Below, piece by piece: positions 1 to 5,896 of a stretch of 7,126 nucleotides of DNA (position 1 is the first letter of the stretch; every line of letters starts with the position of its first letter). Below the pieces are notes generated by a model. It was not told the origin of the DNA. It ran no database searches and saw only the letters and a program-made list of their open reading frames with translations. Source of the stretch: an uncultured Eubacteriales bacterium (lineage in GTDB: Bacteria; Bacillota; Clostridia; Oscillospirales; Butyricicoccaceae); NCBI GenBank assembly GCA_949740695.1, contig CATJIY010000041.1, positions 1-7,126 of the forward strand, in the 5' to 3' direction. The position numbers were made by a program, and so were the translations under genes.

Positions 1-95
1 ATAGGGACGGCATATCTGCTCCTTAGGAGGCGCAGGTGTGCTTTTTTGCGTCTATAAGAGGATTTTTCCTGTCTTTCCCGATAAACCAACAAATT
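1..95 (+). other. Upstream edge: possible tail of a preceding gene and leader of the CNNM gene
   Basis: Little can be assigned here. Frame 1 is open from the window edge to a TAA at 55-57 and reads IGTAYLLLRRRRCAFLRL, a hydrophobic stretch followed by arginines. This could be the C-terminus of a membrane-anchored protein, but 18 codons are too few to call. Frame 3 is also open from the edge, to a TAG at 24-26. Small potential hairpins are visible: CTCC(19-22)/GGAG(26-29) extended by CTG/CAG, and GGA(60-62)/TCC(67-69) within AAGA(56-59)/TCTT(72-75). A T-run lies at 42-47. GGGA at 4-7 can pair with TCCC at 76-79, so a small multibranch fold is possible. I do not recognise a known riboswitch class, and no convincing promoter hexamer pair is visible. 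Confidence 0.25.
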
Positions 96-114
96 AAAGG
101 AGATATTATTTTTT

Positions 115-1377
115 ATGGATTCAAAATCCCTTACCGACCTGTGGATTATGGTGGCGCTGATTTTACTTTCCGCTTATTTTTCCGCTACGGAAACGGCTTT
201 TTCCGCACTTAACCGGACCCGGCTGAAAACCCTGGCGGAAAAAGGAAACCGCAAAGCCCGGTTGACGTTGTCTTTGTCTGAACAGTATGATAAGCTGCTT
301 TCTACCATCCTTATCGGCAATAACATTGTTAACATCGCCACCGCCTCCCTGGGCACGGTTTTATTTACCCGATTGTACGGCGACGCCGGAGCCACTATTT
401 CCACTGTAATAGTAACTGTGGTGGTGCTGATTTTTGGAGAAATCACACCCAAAAGCATTGCAAAAGATTGCCCAGAGCAATTTGCCATGTTTTCCGCTCC
501 GGTTTTGTGGATTCTACAATGGATTCTTACGCCGCTGAATTTTTTGTTTTCCCATTGGAAGCAACTGCTGGCCAAATTGCTCAAGCTGAAAAAGGACTCT
601 AAAATGTCCCAGGATGAGTTGTTGATGCTGGTGGAAGAAGTTCAACAGGAAGGCTCTATTGATCAAAATCAAGGGGAGCTGCTTCGTAGCGCCATTGAAT
701 TTTCTCAGCTCCAGGCGGAGGATATCCTTACCCATCGGGTGGACTTGGAAGCGGTTCCTCTTTCCGCTTCCAAAGAAGCGATCGCGCAAGTGTTCTCCCG
801 CTGCCGTTTTTCCAGACTGCTAGTGTATGAAGAGTCCATTGATCATATTGTGGGCGTGTTGCATCAAAAAGATTTTTACACAGGAGCGGGAGTCTCCGAC
901 AAACCGCTGGAAACGCTGATAACCCCGGCCATTTTCGTTTTGCGCAGCCAGCCGGTTCGAACGCTGCTCCACCAATTACAGGGTCAAAAGTCCCATATGG
1001 CGGTGGTGCTGGACGAATACGGCGGCACCTATGGCATTGTCACCATGGAGGATATCCTGGAAGAGCTGGTGGGGGAAATCTGGGACGAACACGATGAAGT
1101 CGTTCAATCGTTTCAAAAGATCGGTCCCGGCGTTTTTTTAGTGGAGGGCTCGGTAAGCCTATTAGACTTTTGCGAGTTTTTTCAGTTGGACCGACAGTCC
1201 GAGATGGTCTCTTTCAGCGGTTGGATTGGCGAACAGCTGGGGCGGCTTCCGCAGGAGGGGGATCAATTTTACTATCAAAACCTGACCATTATCGTTCGTT
1301 CAACCGCGCAGCATCGGGTCCTGGCCGCTCAAGTGGCGGTAGAGACGCGGAAAGGCGAATCCGACGGCCAGGCGTAA
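115..1377 (+). CDS. CNNM/CorC-HlyC family transmembrane protein (DUF21 + CBS pair + CorC_HlyC domain)
   Basis: This 420-residue protein has the full architecture of the hemolysin C/CorC (CNNM) family. The family is linked to divalent cation export or homeostasis, chiefly Mg2+ and Co2+; the 'hemolysin' name is historical. The N-terminal DUF21 membrane domain (about 8-155) has hydrophobic segments near 10-30, 62-86, 93-112 and 128-147, with the family motifs SAYFSATETAFSALN (19-33), GNNIVNI (68-74) and FGEITPK (107-113). A cytoplasmic CBS pair covers about 204-327, with the second repeat ending in DEYGGTYGIVTMEDILEELV (300-319). A C-terminal CorC_HlyC domain covers about 332-411. Length and domain order are normal. 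The start is ATG at 115, with AAAGGAG at 96-102 about 12 bases upstream, a slightly long spacing. It stands alone and is closed by a strong terminator at 1423-1462. The transported ion cannot be read from the sequence. Confidence 0.93.
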   Translation: MDSKSLTDLWIMVALILLSAYFSATETAFSALNRTRLKTLAEKGNRKARLTLSLSEQYDKLLSTILIGNNIVNIATASLGTVLFTRLYGDAGATISTVIVTVVVLIFGEITPKSIAKDCPEQFAMFSAPVLWILQWILTPLNFLFSHWKQLLAKLLKLKKDSKMSQDELLMLVEEVQQEGSIDQNQGELLRSAIEFSQLQAEDILTHRVDLEAVPLSASKEAIAQVFSRCRFSRLLVYEESIDHIVGVLHQKDFYTGAGVSDKPLETLITPAIFVLRSQPVRTLLHQLQGQKSHMAVVLDEYGGTYGIVTMEDILEELVGEIWDEHDEVVQSFQKIGPGVFLVEGSVSLLDFCEFFQLDRQSEMVSFSGWIGEQLGRLPQEGDQFYYQNLTIIVRSTAQHRVLAAQVAVETRKGESDGQA

Positions 1378-1422
1378 GTCGTTCCATGGGCGGGAAGGAT
1401 ATGTTGTTTCGCTTTTTCTTGG

Positions 1423-1462
1423 GAGCAGGACGAAATCGGATCTTTCGTCCTGCTCTTTTCTT
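1423..1462 (+). terminator. Intrinsic terminator of the CNNM gene
   Basis: A perfect 13-bp stem, GAGCAGGACGAAA (1423-1435) with TTTCGTCCTGCTC (1443-1455), has a 7-base loop and is followed directly by TTTTCTT (1456-1462). It lies 46 bases after the stop of the CNNM gene. Read on the minus strand there is no T-run after the stem, so it should act only on plus-strand transcripts. Confidence 0.9.
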
Positions 1463-1473
1463 AAAATTCAGTG

Positions 1474-1508
1474 AAATAAAGGCGTGTGCCGGTGGTAAAG
1501 AACACGCC
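1474..1508 (-). terminator. Probable weak terminator of the recombinase gene
   Basis: On the minus strand, just after the recombinase stop codon (1513-1511), a 7-bp perfect stem is formed by GGCGTGT (plus 1481-1487) and ACACGCC (1502-1508), with a 14-base loop. The minus-strand sequence that follows is TTTATTT (plus 1480-1474). The stem is short and the T-tract interrupted, so efficiency is uncertain. A competing outer pairing exists between AATAAAGG (1475-1482) and CCTTTATT (1522-1529). Position and orientation fit a terminator for the convergent recombinase gene. Confidence 0.5.
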
Positions 1509-1562
1509 GGTTACCGGGAGACCTTTATTCGGGCGGCCTTTTCATAAAAAGTGGTAACCGGC
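1506..1562. repeat. 10-bp perfect inverted repeat straddling the recombinase stop codon
   Basis: GCCGGTTACC (1506-1515) is repeated in exact inverse as GGTAACCGGC (1553-1562), separated by 37 bases. The left arm is itself part of an 11-bp odd palindrome, CCGGTTACCGG (1507-1517), and a further GCCGGT lies at 1488-1493. The right arm falls in the codons for Pro-Val-Thr in the recombinase C-terminal domain, so part of the match may be coincidental. It could be RNA structure at the 3' end or a binding site for the recombinase; neither is shown. Confidence 0.45.
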
Positions 1563-2116
1563 ATGGCGCACAAAGCGGCAGCCTGCTGCAAGGTGATCTT
1601 TTTCTCCCGCCAATCAGCGCAAGCTTGGTCAAACGCTTCAGGTACTGGCTTGGGCGGCCGTCCAAACCGGGCGCCCCGGGCTTTGGCCGCCGCGATTCCC
1701 TCAGCCTGTCGCTGGCGGATATTGCTGCGTTCGTTTTCTGCAGCAAAGGACAATATCTGCAAAACGATGTCACTGAGAAAAGCGCCCATTAGATCTTTTC
1801 CTCTTCGGGTATCTAGTAGAGGCATATCTAGCACCACAATATCAATGCCTTTTTCTCTGGTGAGGATATGCCACTGTTCCAAAATTTCGGCGTAATTTCG
1901 CCCTAACCGGTCGATACTTTTGATGTAAAGTAGATCTTCCCGCCGGAGTTTTTTTAGCATCTGGCGGTATTGCGGCCGGGCAAAGTCTTTGCCGGACTGC
2001 TTATCCATGTAAATTGCGGTTTCGGGAATACCAATTTCCCGTAGAGCGATCACCTGCCGGTCTTCGTTTTGATCGCTGGATGATACTCGAATATAACCAT
2101 AAGCATTTTGTTCCAC
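1511..2116 (-). CDS. Small serine recombinase (resolvase/invertase family)
   Basis: This complete 201-residue protein is a site-specific DNA recombinase of the resolvase/invertase type, which cleaves DNA through a 5'-phosphoserine intermediate. The catalytic domain begins GYIRVSSSDQ (7-16); Ser12 is the expected nucleophile, with Arg10 next to it. SIDRLGRNY (67-75) supplies the two conserved arginines, Arg70 and Arg73. A long helix around 115-147 includes ENERSNIRQRQAEG (127-140), the region of the dimer/E-helix. GRPPKP (152-157) is the Hin-like arm leading to a C-terminal helix-turn-helix at about 173-196. Length matches small resolvases and invertases, not the large serine integrases. The start is GTG (plus 2116-2114), fixed by a strong Shine-Dalgarno. 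No transposase, integrase partner or terminal repeats are visible nearby, so it is either a lone resident gene or a remnant of an element. All key residues are present, so it looks functional. Its target site and outcome (resolution or inversion) are unknown. Confidence 0.93.
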   Translation of the reverse strand: MEQNAYGYIRVSSSDQNEDRQVIALREIGIPETAIYMDKQSGKDFARPQYRQMLKKLRREDLLYIKSIDRLGRNYAEILEQWHILTREKGIDIVVLDMPLLDTRRGKDLMGAFLSDIVLQILSFAAENERSNIRQRQAEGIAAAKARGARFGRPPKPVPEAFDQACADWREKKITLQQAAALCAMPVTTFYEKAARIKVSR

Positions 2117-2123
2117 GATAATT

Positions 2124-2130
2124 CCTCCTT
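2124..2130 (-). promoter_or_regulatory. Shine-Dalgarno fixing the GTG start of the recombinase
   Basis: On the minus strand AAGGAGG ends 7 bases before the GTG codon at plus 2116-2114. This near-perfect site with ideal spacing is the reason for accepting GTG as the start. Confidence 0.85.
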
Positions 2131-2150
2131 ATGTGGCAGTTTAAACCTTT

Positions 2151-2179
2151 ATTCTACCGAATATTCCAGCAATTGTCTT
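2151..2179 (-). promoter_or_regulatory. Candidate sigma-A promoter of the recombinase gene
   Basis: On the minus strand, AAGACA (plus 2179-2174, matching GACA of the -35 consensus) is separated by 17 bases from TAGAAT (plus 2156-2151, five of six to TATAAT). A start about seven bases later gives a 5' leader of about 27 bases carrying the Shine-Dalgarno. The spacer contains an 8-bp palindrome, GAATATTC (2159-2166), where a protein could bind; this is only a possibility. Confidence 0.55.
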
Positions 2180-2228
2180 GCCCCAGCGCATTGAAATTTT
2201 ACCGGCAGTCCTCCGCTTTGAAAAAACA

Positions 2229-2257
2229 TTTACTTTTTCTTGCTTCTATACTATAAT
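2229..2257 (+). promoter_or_regulatory. Candidate sigma-A promoter of the pgk-tpiA-gpmI-eno operon
   Basis: TTTACT (2229-2234, four of six to TTGACA) is separated by exactly 17 bases from a perfect TATAAT (2252-2257). The surrounding sequence is AT-rich. Transcription would begin near 2264, giving a leader of about 108 bases before pgk that contains three dyad elements. An overlapping TATACT (2247-2252) lacks a good -35 partner. Confidence 0.75.
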
Positions 2258-2268
2258 CAAATTTAGAA

Positions 2269-2282
2269 GCGGGATATCCCGC
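2269..2282. repeat. Leader palindrome 1 of the pgk operon
   Basis: GCGGGATATCCCGC is a perfect 14-bp palindrome starting about five bases after the predicted transcription start. It could be an operator half-array or the first stem of a structured mRNA leader. As RNA only five pairs can form around a four-base loop. Confidence 0.6.
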
Positions 2283-2289
2283 CCAATCG

Positions 2290-2302
2290 GGGACGTTGTC
2301 CC
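2290..2302. repeat. Leader palindrome 2 of the pgk operon
   Basis: GGGACGTTGTCCC has 5-bp arms around GTT. Its centre is about 20.5 bases from that of palindrome 1. GGGAC and TGTCCC resemble the half-sites of CggR operators in Bacillus subtilis, but the spacing inside the element is shorter than in that operator, so this is not a match to it. Confidence 0.55.
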
Positions 2303-2306
2303 ACTC

Positions 2307-2328
2307 CGCGGGCCGGCGGCCTGCCGCG
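2307..2328. repeat. Leader palindrome 3 of the pgk operon (GC-rich hairpin)
   Basis: CGCGG (2307-2311) pairs with CCGCG (2324-2328), and inside it GCC (2312-2314) pairs with GGC (2318-2320), leaving a short asymmetric bulge. No T-run follows, so it is not an ordinary intrinsic terminator. Its centre is about 21.5 bases from that of palindrome 2. Confidence 0.5.
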
Positions 2329-2371
2329 TCGCAGAGTTGCATAAAATTGACAGAAATTGTGAGGAACTGTT

Positions 2372-3568
2372 ATGAACTATCACAAAAAATCGGTGGAAGA
2401 TGTAGACGTTTCGGGGAAAAAGGTGTTTCTCCGTTGCGATTTTAACGTACCCCTGGACGATAAGGGCGGGATCGCTGATGATATTCGCATCCGCGGTGCG
2501 TTGCCGACCATTCGATATCTTTTGGAGCATGGGGCCGCCGTTATTTTGTGCTCCCATTTGGGCCGGCCAAAAGGGCAGGTCAATTCTAAGATGAGCTTGA
2601 GGCCGGTAGCGCAACGGCTGGAAGAATTTTTGAATATCAAAATTCCTATGGCCGCCGACATTGACGGTCCCATCGCGCAGATGATGTCTAACGGCATCCG
2701 GCCTGGCCAAGCTATGCTGCTGGAAAATATTCGTTTCCGCCCAGAGGAGGAGGCCAACGATCCCGATTTTGCCAAAGGACTGGCAGCGATGGCGGATCTT
2801 TATGTCAACGATGCTTTCGGCACCGCCCACCGGGCTCATGCTTCTACCTGCGGCATTGCCAAATATCTGCCTGCGGTGTGCGGCTTTTTGGTGCAGAAAG
2901 AAATTTCGGTGATGGGCAAGGCCATGGAGAACCCTGAGCATCCTTTTGTAGCCATTTTAGGCGGAGCAAAGGTCAGCGAAAAGCTCAAGCTGATTGAAAA
3001 GTTGCTGATGGAAAAATGCGACTCGGTGCTGGTGCTGGGAGCCATGTCGTTTACCTTTCGAAAGGCTATGGGCGGATCTATCGGCAATTCCCTTTATGAA
3101 GAATCTTTGGTGGAAGAGATGGGCCAGCTGATGGAGCGGGCGAAAGATGCCGGATGCAATCTGCTGCTGCCAGTGGATACCGTGGTGGCCGATCAATTCC
3201 AAAACGACGCCGATATCCGTACGGTTCCCGCTGGGGCAATTCCCGAGGGTTACGCAGGTATGGACATTGGACCGGCAACTGTTGAGATTTATACCAGCAT
3301 TATTGAGTCGGCCCGGACGGGGGTGTGGAACGGCCCCGCCGGTGTTTATGAGTTCTCCAATTTTGCCCACGGTACCCGGGCGATTGCGTCAGCGGTAGCC
3401 AATTCTCGGGGCGTGTCTATCATCGGTGGCGGCGACAGTGCGGCTGCAGTGGATCAGATGGGCTTATCCCGCCGGGTTACGCATATTTCTACTGGCGGCG
3501 GGGCTTCGCTGGAGTTTTTGCAGGGAATGGAATTGCCTGGGGTGGCCTGTCTCCAGGACGCTGAGTGA
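2372..3568 (+). CDS. pgk: Phosphoglycerate kinase
   Basis: Pgk transfers the acyl phosphate of 1,3-bisphosphoglycerate to ADP, giving 3-phosphoglycerate and ATP in the cytosol. The 398-residue length is typical. Substrate-side motifs are RCDFNVP (21-27), SHLGRPKG (61-68), ENIRFRPEEEAND (118-130) and GTAHRAHAS (150-158). Nucleotide-side motifs are LGGAKVSEKL (196-205), NGPAGVYEF (320-328), GGGDS (352-356) and HISTGGGASLEFL (371-383). Two positions differ from the usual pattern: the family's GGGM(A/S)FTF segment reads LGAMSFTF (222-229), and the residue after NGP is Ala where Met, Leu or Val is common. The catalytic arginines and lysines appear intact, so activity is expected. The start is ATG at 2372 with GAGG at 2361-2364, seven bases away. 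It is the first gene of the operon, and its stop overlaps the GTG start option of tpiA by four bases. Confidence 0.97.
   Translation: MNYHKKSVEDVDVSGKKVFLRCDFNVPLDDKGGIADDIRIRGALPTIRYLLEHGAAVILCSHLGRPKGQVNSKMSLRPVAQRLEEFLNIKIPMAADIDGPIAQMMSNGIRPGQAMLLENIRFRPEEEANDPDFAKGLAAMADLYVNDAFGTAHRAHASTCGIAKYLPAVCGFLVQKEISVMGKAMENPEHPFVAILGGAKVSEKLKLIEKLLMEKCDSVLVLGAMSFTFRKAMGGSIGNSLYEESLVEEMGQLMERAKDAGCNLLLPVDTVVADQFQNDADIRTVPAGAIPEGYAGMDIGPATVEIYTSIIESARTGVWNGPAGVYEFSNFAHGTRAIASAVANSRGVSIIGGGDSAAAVDQMGLSRRVTHISTGGGASLEFLQGMELPGVACLQDAE
3555..3558 (+). promoter_or_regulatory. Weak Shine-Dalgarno favouring the GTG start of tpiA
   Basis: AGGA inside the last codons of pgk lies six bases before GTG 3565. 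The in-frame ATGs at 3577 and 3583 have no comparable site at a usable distance. Translational coupling through the overlapping GTGA (3565-3568) is likely. Confidence 0.4.
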
Positions 3569-4368
3569 GTGTTGCGATGCCTATGAATGCAAAATATCGG
3601 AAAACAATTATTGCGGGCAACTGGAAGATGAATCTTTCTCCGCGAGACGCCCGGGAATTTATTCGGGAATTAAAGCCGCTGGCCGTTCAGGCAAAGTGGT
3701 GCGATATCGTGTTATGCGTCCCTTATCTTCAGATTCCGGAAGCGGTGCGTACTGCTCGAGGAAGCCGGATTGCCATAGGCGCACAAAACTGCCATCAGGA
3801 AACTGCGGGAGCCTATACCGGAGAGATTTCCGCGCCAATGTTGGTTGAGGCGGGGGTCAAATATGTCATTGTTGGCCACAGCGAACGGCGCCGGGACTTT
3901 GGCGAGACAGACAGCCTGGTGAATCGTAAGGTGCTCTCTGCGCTTAAGGCCGGGCTTCGGCCGATCGTTTGTGTGGGAGAAACTTTGGAAATGCGGGACA
4001 ACGACATTACTTTGGATGTGGTGCGCATGCAGGTCAAGACCGCTTTGCGAGGGGTCACGCGGGAAGAGTTGCGGCGGGGGACCATCGCTTATGAGCCGGG
4101 TTGGGCCATTGGCACTGGTTATACCGCCACCGCAAAGCAGGCCAATGAGGTTAGCGCGGTCATTCGAGCGGCATTGCGTACCGTTTATGGCGCCCAAGGC
4201 GCCAGAGGGGTATCTATCCTTTATGGCGGCAGCATGAATACCGGCAACGCCCGGGACCTGTTGGCCCAGCCTGATGTGGATGGCGGATTGATAGGCGGCG
4301 CTTCAATGCGCACCGAAAGCTTTGGAAAAATTATTGAGGCGGCGAATCAAAATGTGCCACAAAAGTGA
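3565..4368 (+). CDS. tpiA: Triose-phosphate isomerase
   Basis: TpiA interconverts dihydroxyacetone phosphate and glyceraldehyde 3-phosphate; it is a cytosolic (beta/alpha)8 barrel. Counted from GTG 3565 (267 aa), AGNWKMN (17-23) carries Asn19 and Lys21, GHSERR (104-109) carries His105, and AYEPGWAIGTG (175-185) carries the catalytic base Glu177. IVCVGE (134-139), YGGS (220-223) and IGGAS (243-247) are the other signatures. Loop 6 is unusual: the N-hinge, normally PVW or PIW, is PGW, and the residue after GTG, normally Lys or Arg, is Tyr. Three starts are possible: GTG 3565 (Shine-Dalgarno support, GTGA overlap with pgk), ATG 3577 and ATG 3583. Conserved similarity begins only at ATG 3583 (MNAKYRKTIIAGNWKMN), so the true N-terminus may be six residues shorter (261 aa), closer to the family's usual length of about 250. 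The gene overlaps gpmI by 17 bases. Confidence 0.96.
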   Translation: MSVAMPMNAKYRKTIIAGNWKMNLSPRDAREFIRELKPLAVQAKWCDIVLCVPYLQIPEAVRTARGSRIAIGAQNCHQETAGAYTGEISAPMLVEAGVKYVIVGHSERRRDFGETDSLVNRKVLSALKAGLRPIVCVGETLEMRDNDITLDVVRMQVKTALRGVTREELRRGTIAYEPGWAIGTGYTATAKQANEVSAVIRAALRTVYGAQGARGVSILYGGSMNTGNARDLLAQPDVDGGLIGGASMRTESFGKIIEAANQNVPQK

Positions 4369-5896
4369 ACGCGGCGCCAAAAGGCCCTTGCTGTTAATGA
4401 TTTTGGATGGCTGGGGCCTTGCTCCGGCTGGTCCTCATAATGCAGTGGCTGCTGCCAAGACTCCTTACCTGGACCAACTGTTTGCTCGGCATCCTCACGC
4501 AAAGCTGGCCTGTTCGGGAGAGGCGGTAGGGTTGCCTGCCGGGCAAATGGGCAACAGCGAGGTGGGGCATACCAATATCGGCGCTGGCCGGGTGGTTTAT
4601 CAGGAGCTTTCCCGCATCACCCGGGATATTCAGTCGGGGGAGTTCTTTGAAAATCCGGTTTTGCTGGAGGCGGTTTCTCAGGCTAAAATCCAAAAGGGCG
4701 CGGTCCATTTGATGGGACTGCTGTCCGATGGCGGGGTTCACAGTCATATGGATCATCTGCTGGCGCTTTTAGAGCTTTGCCGCCGGCAGGGGGCAACCGC
4801 GGTAGTACATTGCTTTTTGGATGGACGAGATACCCCGCCGGAAAGCGGCGCGGATTATTTGCGGAAGCTGGAAGCGGCACTGCCGGATTTTCCTGCTCAA
4901 CTGGGGGTGGTGTGCGGCCGGTATTACGCTATGGATCGAGATCAGCGGTGGGACCGGGTGGAACTGGCCTATCAAGCTTTATTGGGGCATGCCGAAAAAG
5001 CACCGCTGGCTTCTGCGGCAGTTTTACAAAGCTATGCCGCCGGAATTACCGATGAGTTTGTCAAGCCTTTCCGGGTGGGAGATTGCCCTGTGGTAACCAG
5101 CCGGGATAGCGTAATTTTTTATAATTTTCGGCCCGACCGGGCAAGAGCGTTGACTCGTGCTTTTTGCGACCCGGATTTTATTGGATTTTACCGGCCGGAT
5201 GGAGCTCTTTGCCCCTATTATGTTTGTTTTACCCAATATGACGCGGCTATGCCCAATGTTTCGGTGGCTTTTCCGCCGCAGCGGCTAGAGGATACCTTGG
5301 GCCAAGTGCTGGCCCAACATGGTCTGACCCAACTCCGGATAGCCGAAACCGAAAAATACGCCCATGTCACCTTCTTTTTCAATGGAGGCGAGGAGCGGGT
5401 ATTCCCTGGGGAGGACAGGGTATTGATTCCTTCTCCTAAGGTAGCGACTTATGATTTGCAGCCGGAGATGAGCGCGATGCCGCTGGCTAGAGAATGTATC
5501 CAGCGAATAGAGAGCGGAAAATATGACGTTATCATTCTTAATTTCGCCAACTGCGATATGGTAGGACACACTGGCGTGATGAAAGCGGCAGTTTCCGCCA
5601 TGGAGACGGTGGATCAGTGTGTAGGGCTGGTGGTTTGCGCGGTGGAAGCCGCTGGCGGAGCTGTTCTGATTACCGCCGATCACGGTAACGCCGAATGTAT
5701 GGAGCAAAACGGCGTCCCGTTCACCCAGCATACGACCAACCCGGTGCCGGTGCTGTATACCGGGGCTGGAAAACTGCAAGATGGAGCACTTTGTGACCTG
5801 GCCCCCACGCTGCTGGCTTTGTTGGGGTTGCCTCAGCCAGAAGCTATGACTGGTCATTCTTTGGTGGAAGCCGAAGCAACACAATCCAACGGATAG
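4352..5896 (+). CDS. gpmI: 2,3-bisphosphoglycerate-independent phosphoglycerate mutase
   Basis: GpmI interconverts 3- and 2-phosphoglycerate through a phosphoserine intermediate and two Mn2+ ions; it belongs to the alkaline phosphatase superfamily. From ATG 4352 the protein has 514 residues, the normal length. Metal and catalytic residues are all in place: Asp19 in LDGWG, nucleophile Ser69 in GNSEVGH (67-73), Asp402 and His406 in NCDMVGH-type context (400-406), Asp443 and His444 in TADHGNAE, and His460 in TQHTTNP. Substrate-binding signatures are DGGVHSH (126-132), GRDTPP (158-163), GRYYAMDRDQRW (189-200), NFRPDRAR (258-265) and Lys335 in EKYAH. An in-frame TTG at 4322 would add ten residues but is unlikely; ATG 4352 gives the expected N-terminus. 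GAGG at 4336-4339 is somewhat far, so translation is probably coupled to tpiA, which it overlaps. No deviations from the family are evident. Confidence 0.97.
   Translation: MCHKSERGAKRPLLLMILDGWGLAPAGPHNAVAAAKTPYLDQLFARHPHAKLACSGEAVGLPAGQMGNSEVGHTNIGAGRVVYQELSRITRDIQSGEFFENPVLLEAVSQAKIQKGAVHLMGLLSDGGVHSHMDHLLALLELCRRQGATAVVHCFLDGRDTPPESGADYLRKLEAALPDFPAQLGVVCGRYYAMDRDQRWDRVELAYQALLGHAEKAPLASAAVLQSYAAGITDEFVKPFRVGDCPVVTSRDSVIFYNFRPDRARALTRAFCDPDFIGFYRPDGALCPYYVCFTQYDAAMPNVSVAFPPQRLEDTLGQVLAQHGLTQLRIAETEKYAHVTFFFNGGEERVFPGEDRVLIPSPKVATYDLQPEMSAMPLARECIQRIESGKYDVIILNFANCDMVGHTGVMKAAVSAMETVDQCVGLVVCAVEAAGGAVLITADHGNAECMEQNGVPFTQHTTNPVPVLYTGAGKLQDGALCDLAPTLLALLGLPQPEAMTGHSLVEAEATQSNG

Noticed and set aside
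1170..1547. 125-codon plus-strand frame overlapping the end of the CNNM gene and the terminator
   Set aside because: It runs through a strong intrinsic terminator, overlaps the CorC_HlyC domain in another frame and has no credible start signal.
2270..2302. Exact CggR operator
   Set aside because: The half-sites look similar, but the B. subtilis arrangement (CGGGAC, six bases, TGTC, four bases, repeated) does not fit: the second element has GGGAC and TGTC only two bases apart. Kept only as a possible relative.
2269..2328. Tn3-type three-part res site for the neighbouring recombinase
   Set aside because: The location between divergent genes is suggestive, but res subsites are dimer sites of about 28-34 bases; these dyads are shorter, share no common arm sequence and lie only about 21 bases apart.
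2307..2335. Transcription attenuator or terminator in the pgk leader
   Set aside because: The GC-rich hairpin is not followed by a T-run, and no alternative antiterminator pairing is obvious.
2178..2375. 65-codon plus-strand reading frame running into the start of pgk
   Set aside because: It would start at TTG without a Shine-Dalgarno and runs straight through the pgk promoter and the leader palindromes; the peptide resembles nothing known.
2246..2941. 231-codon minus-strand reading frame over the pgk promoter and 5' half of pgk
   Set aside because: It is antisense to a clearly coding gene with conserved motifs, has no ribosome binding site and contains no recognisable domain.
5285..5884. 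199-codon minus-strand reading frame opposite gpmI
   Set aside because: It is a shadow of the gpmI codons; the sense strand carries all metal-binding motifs of the mutase.
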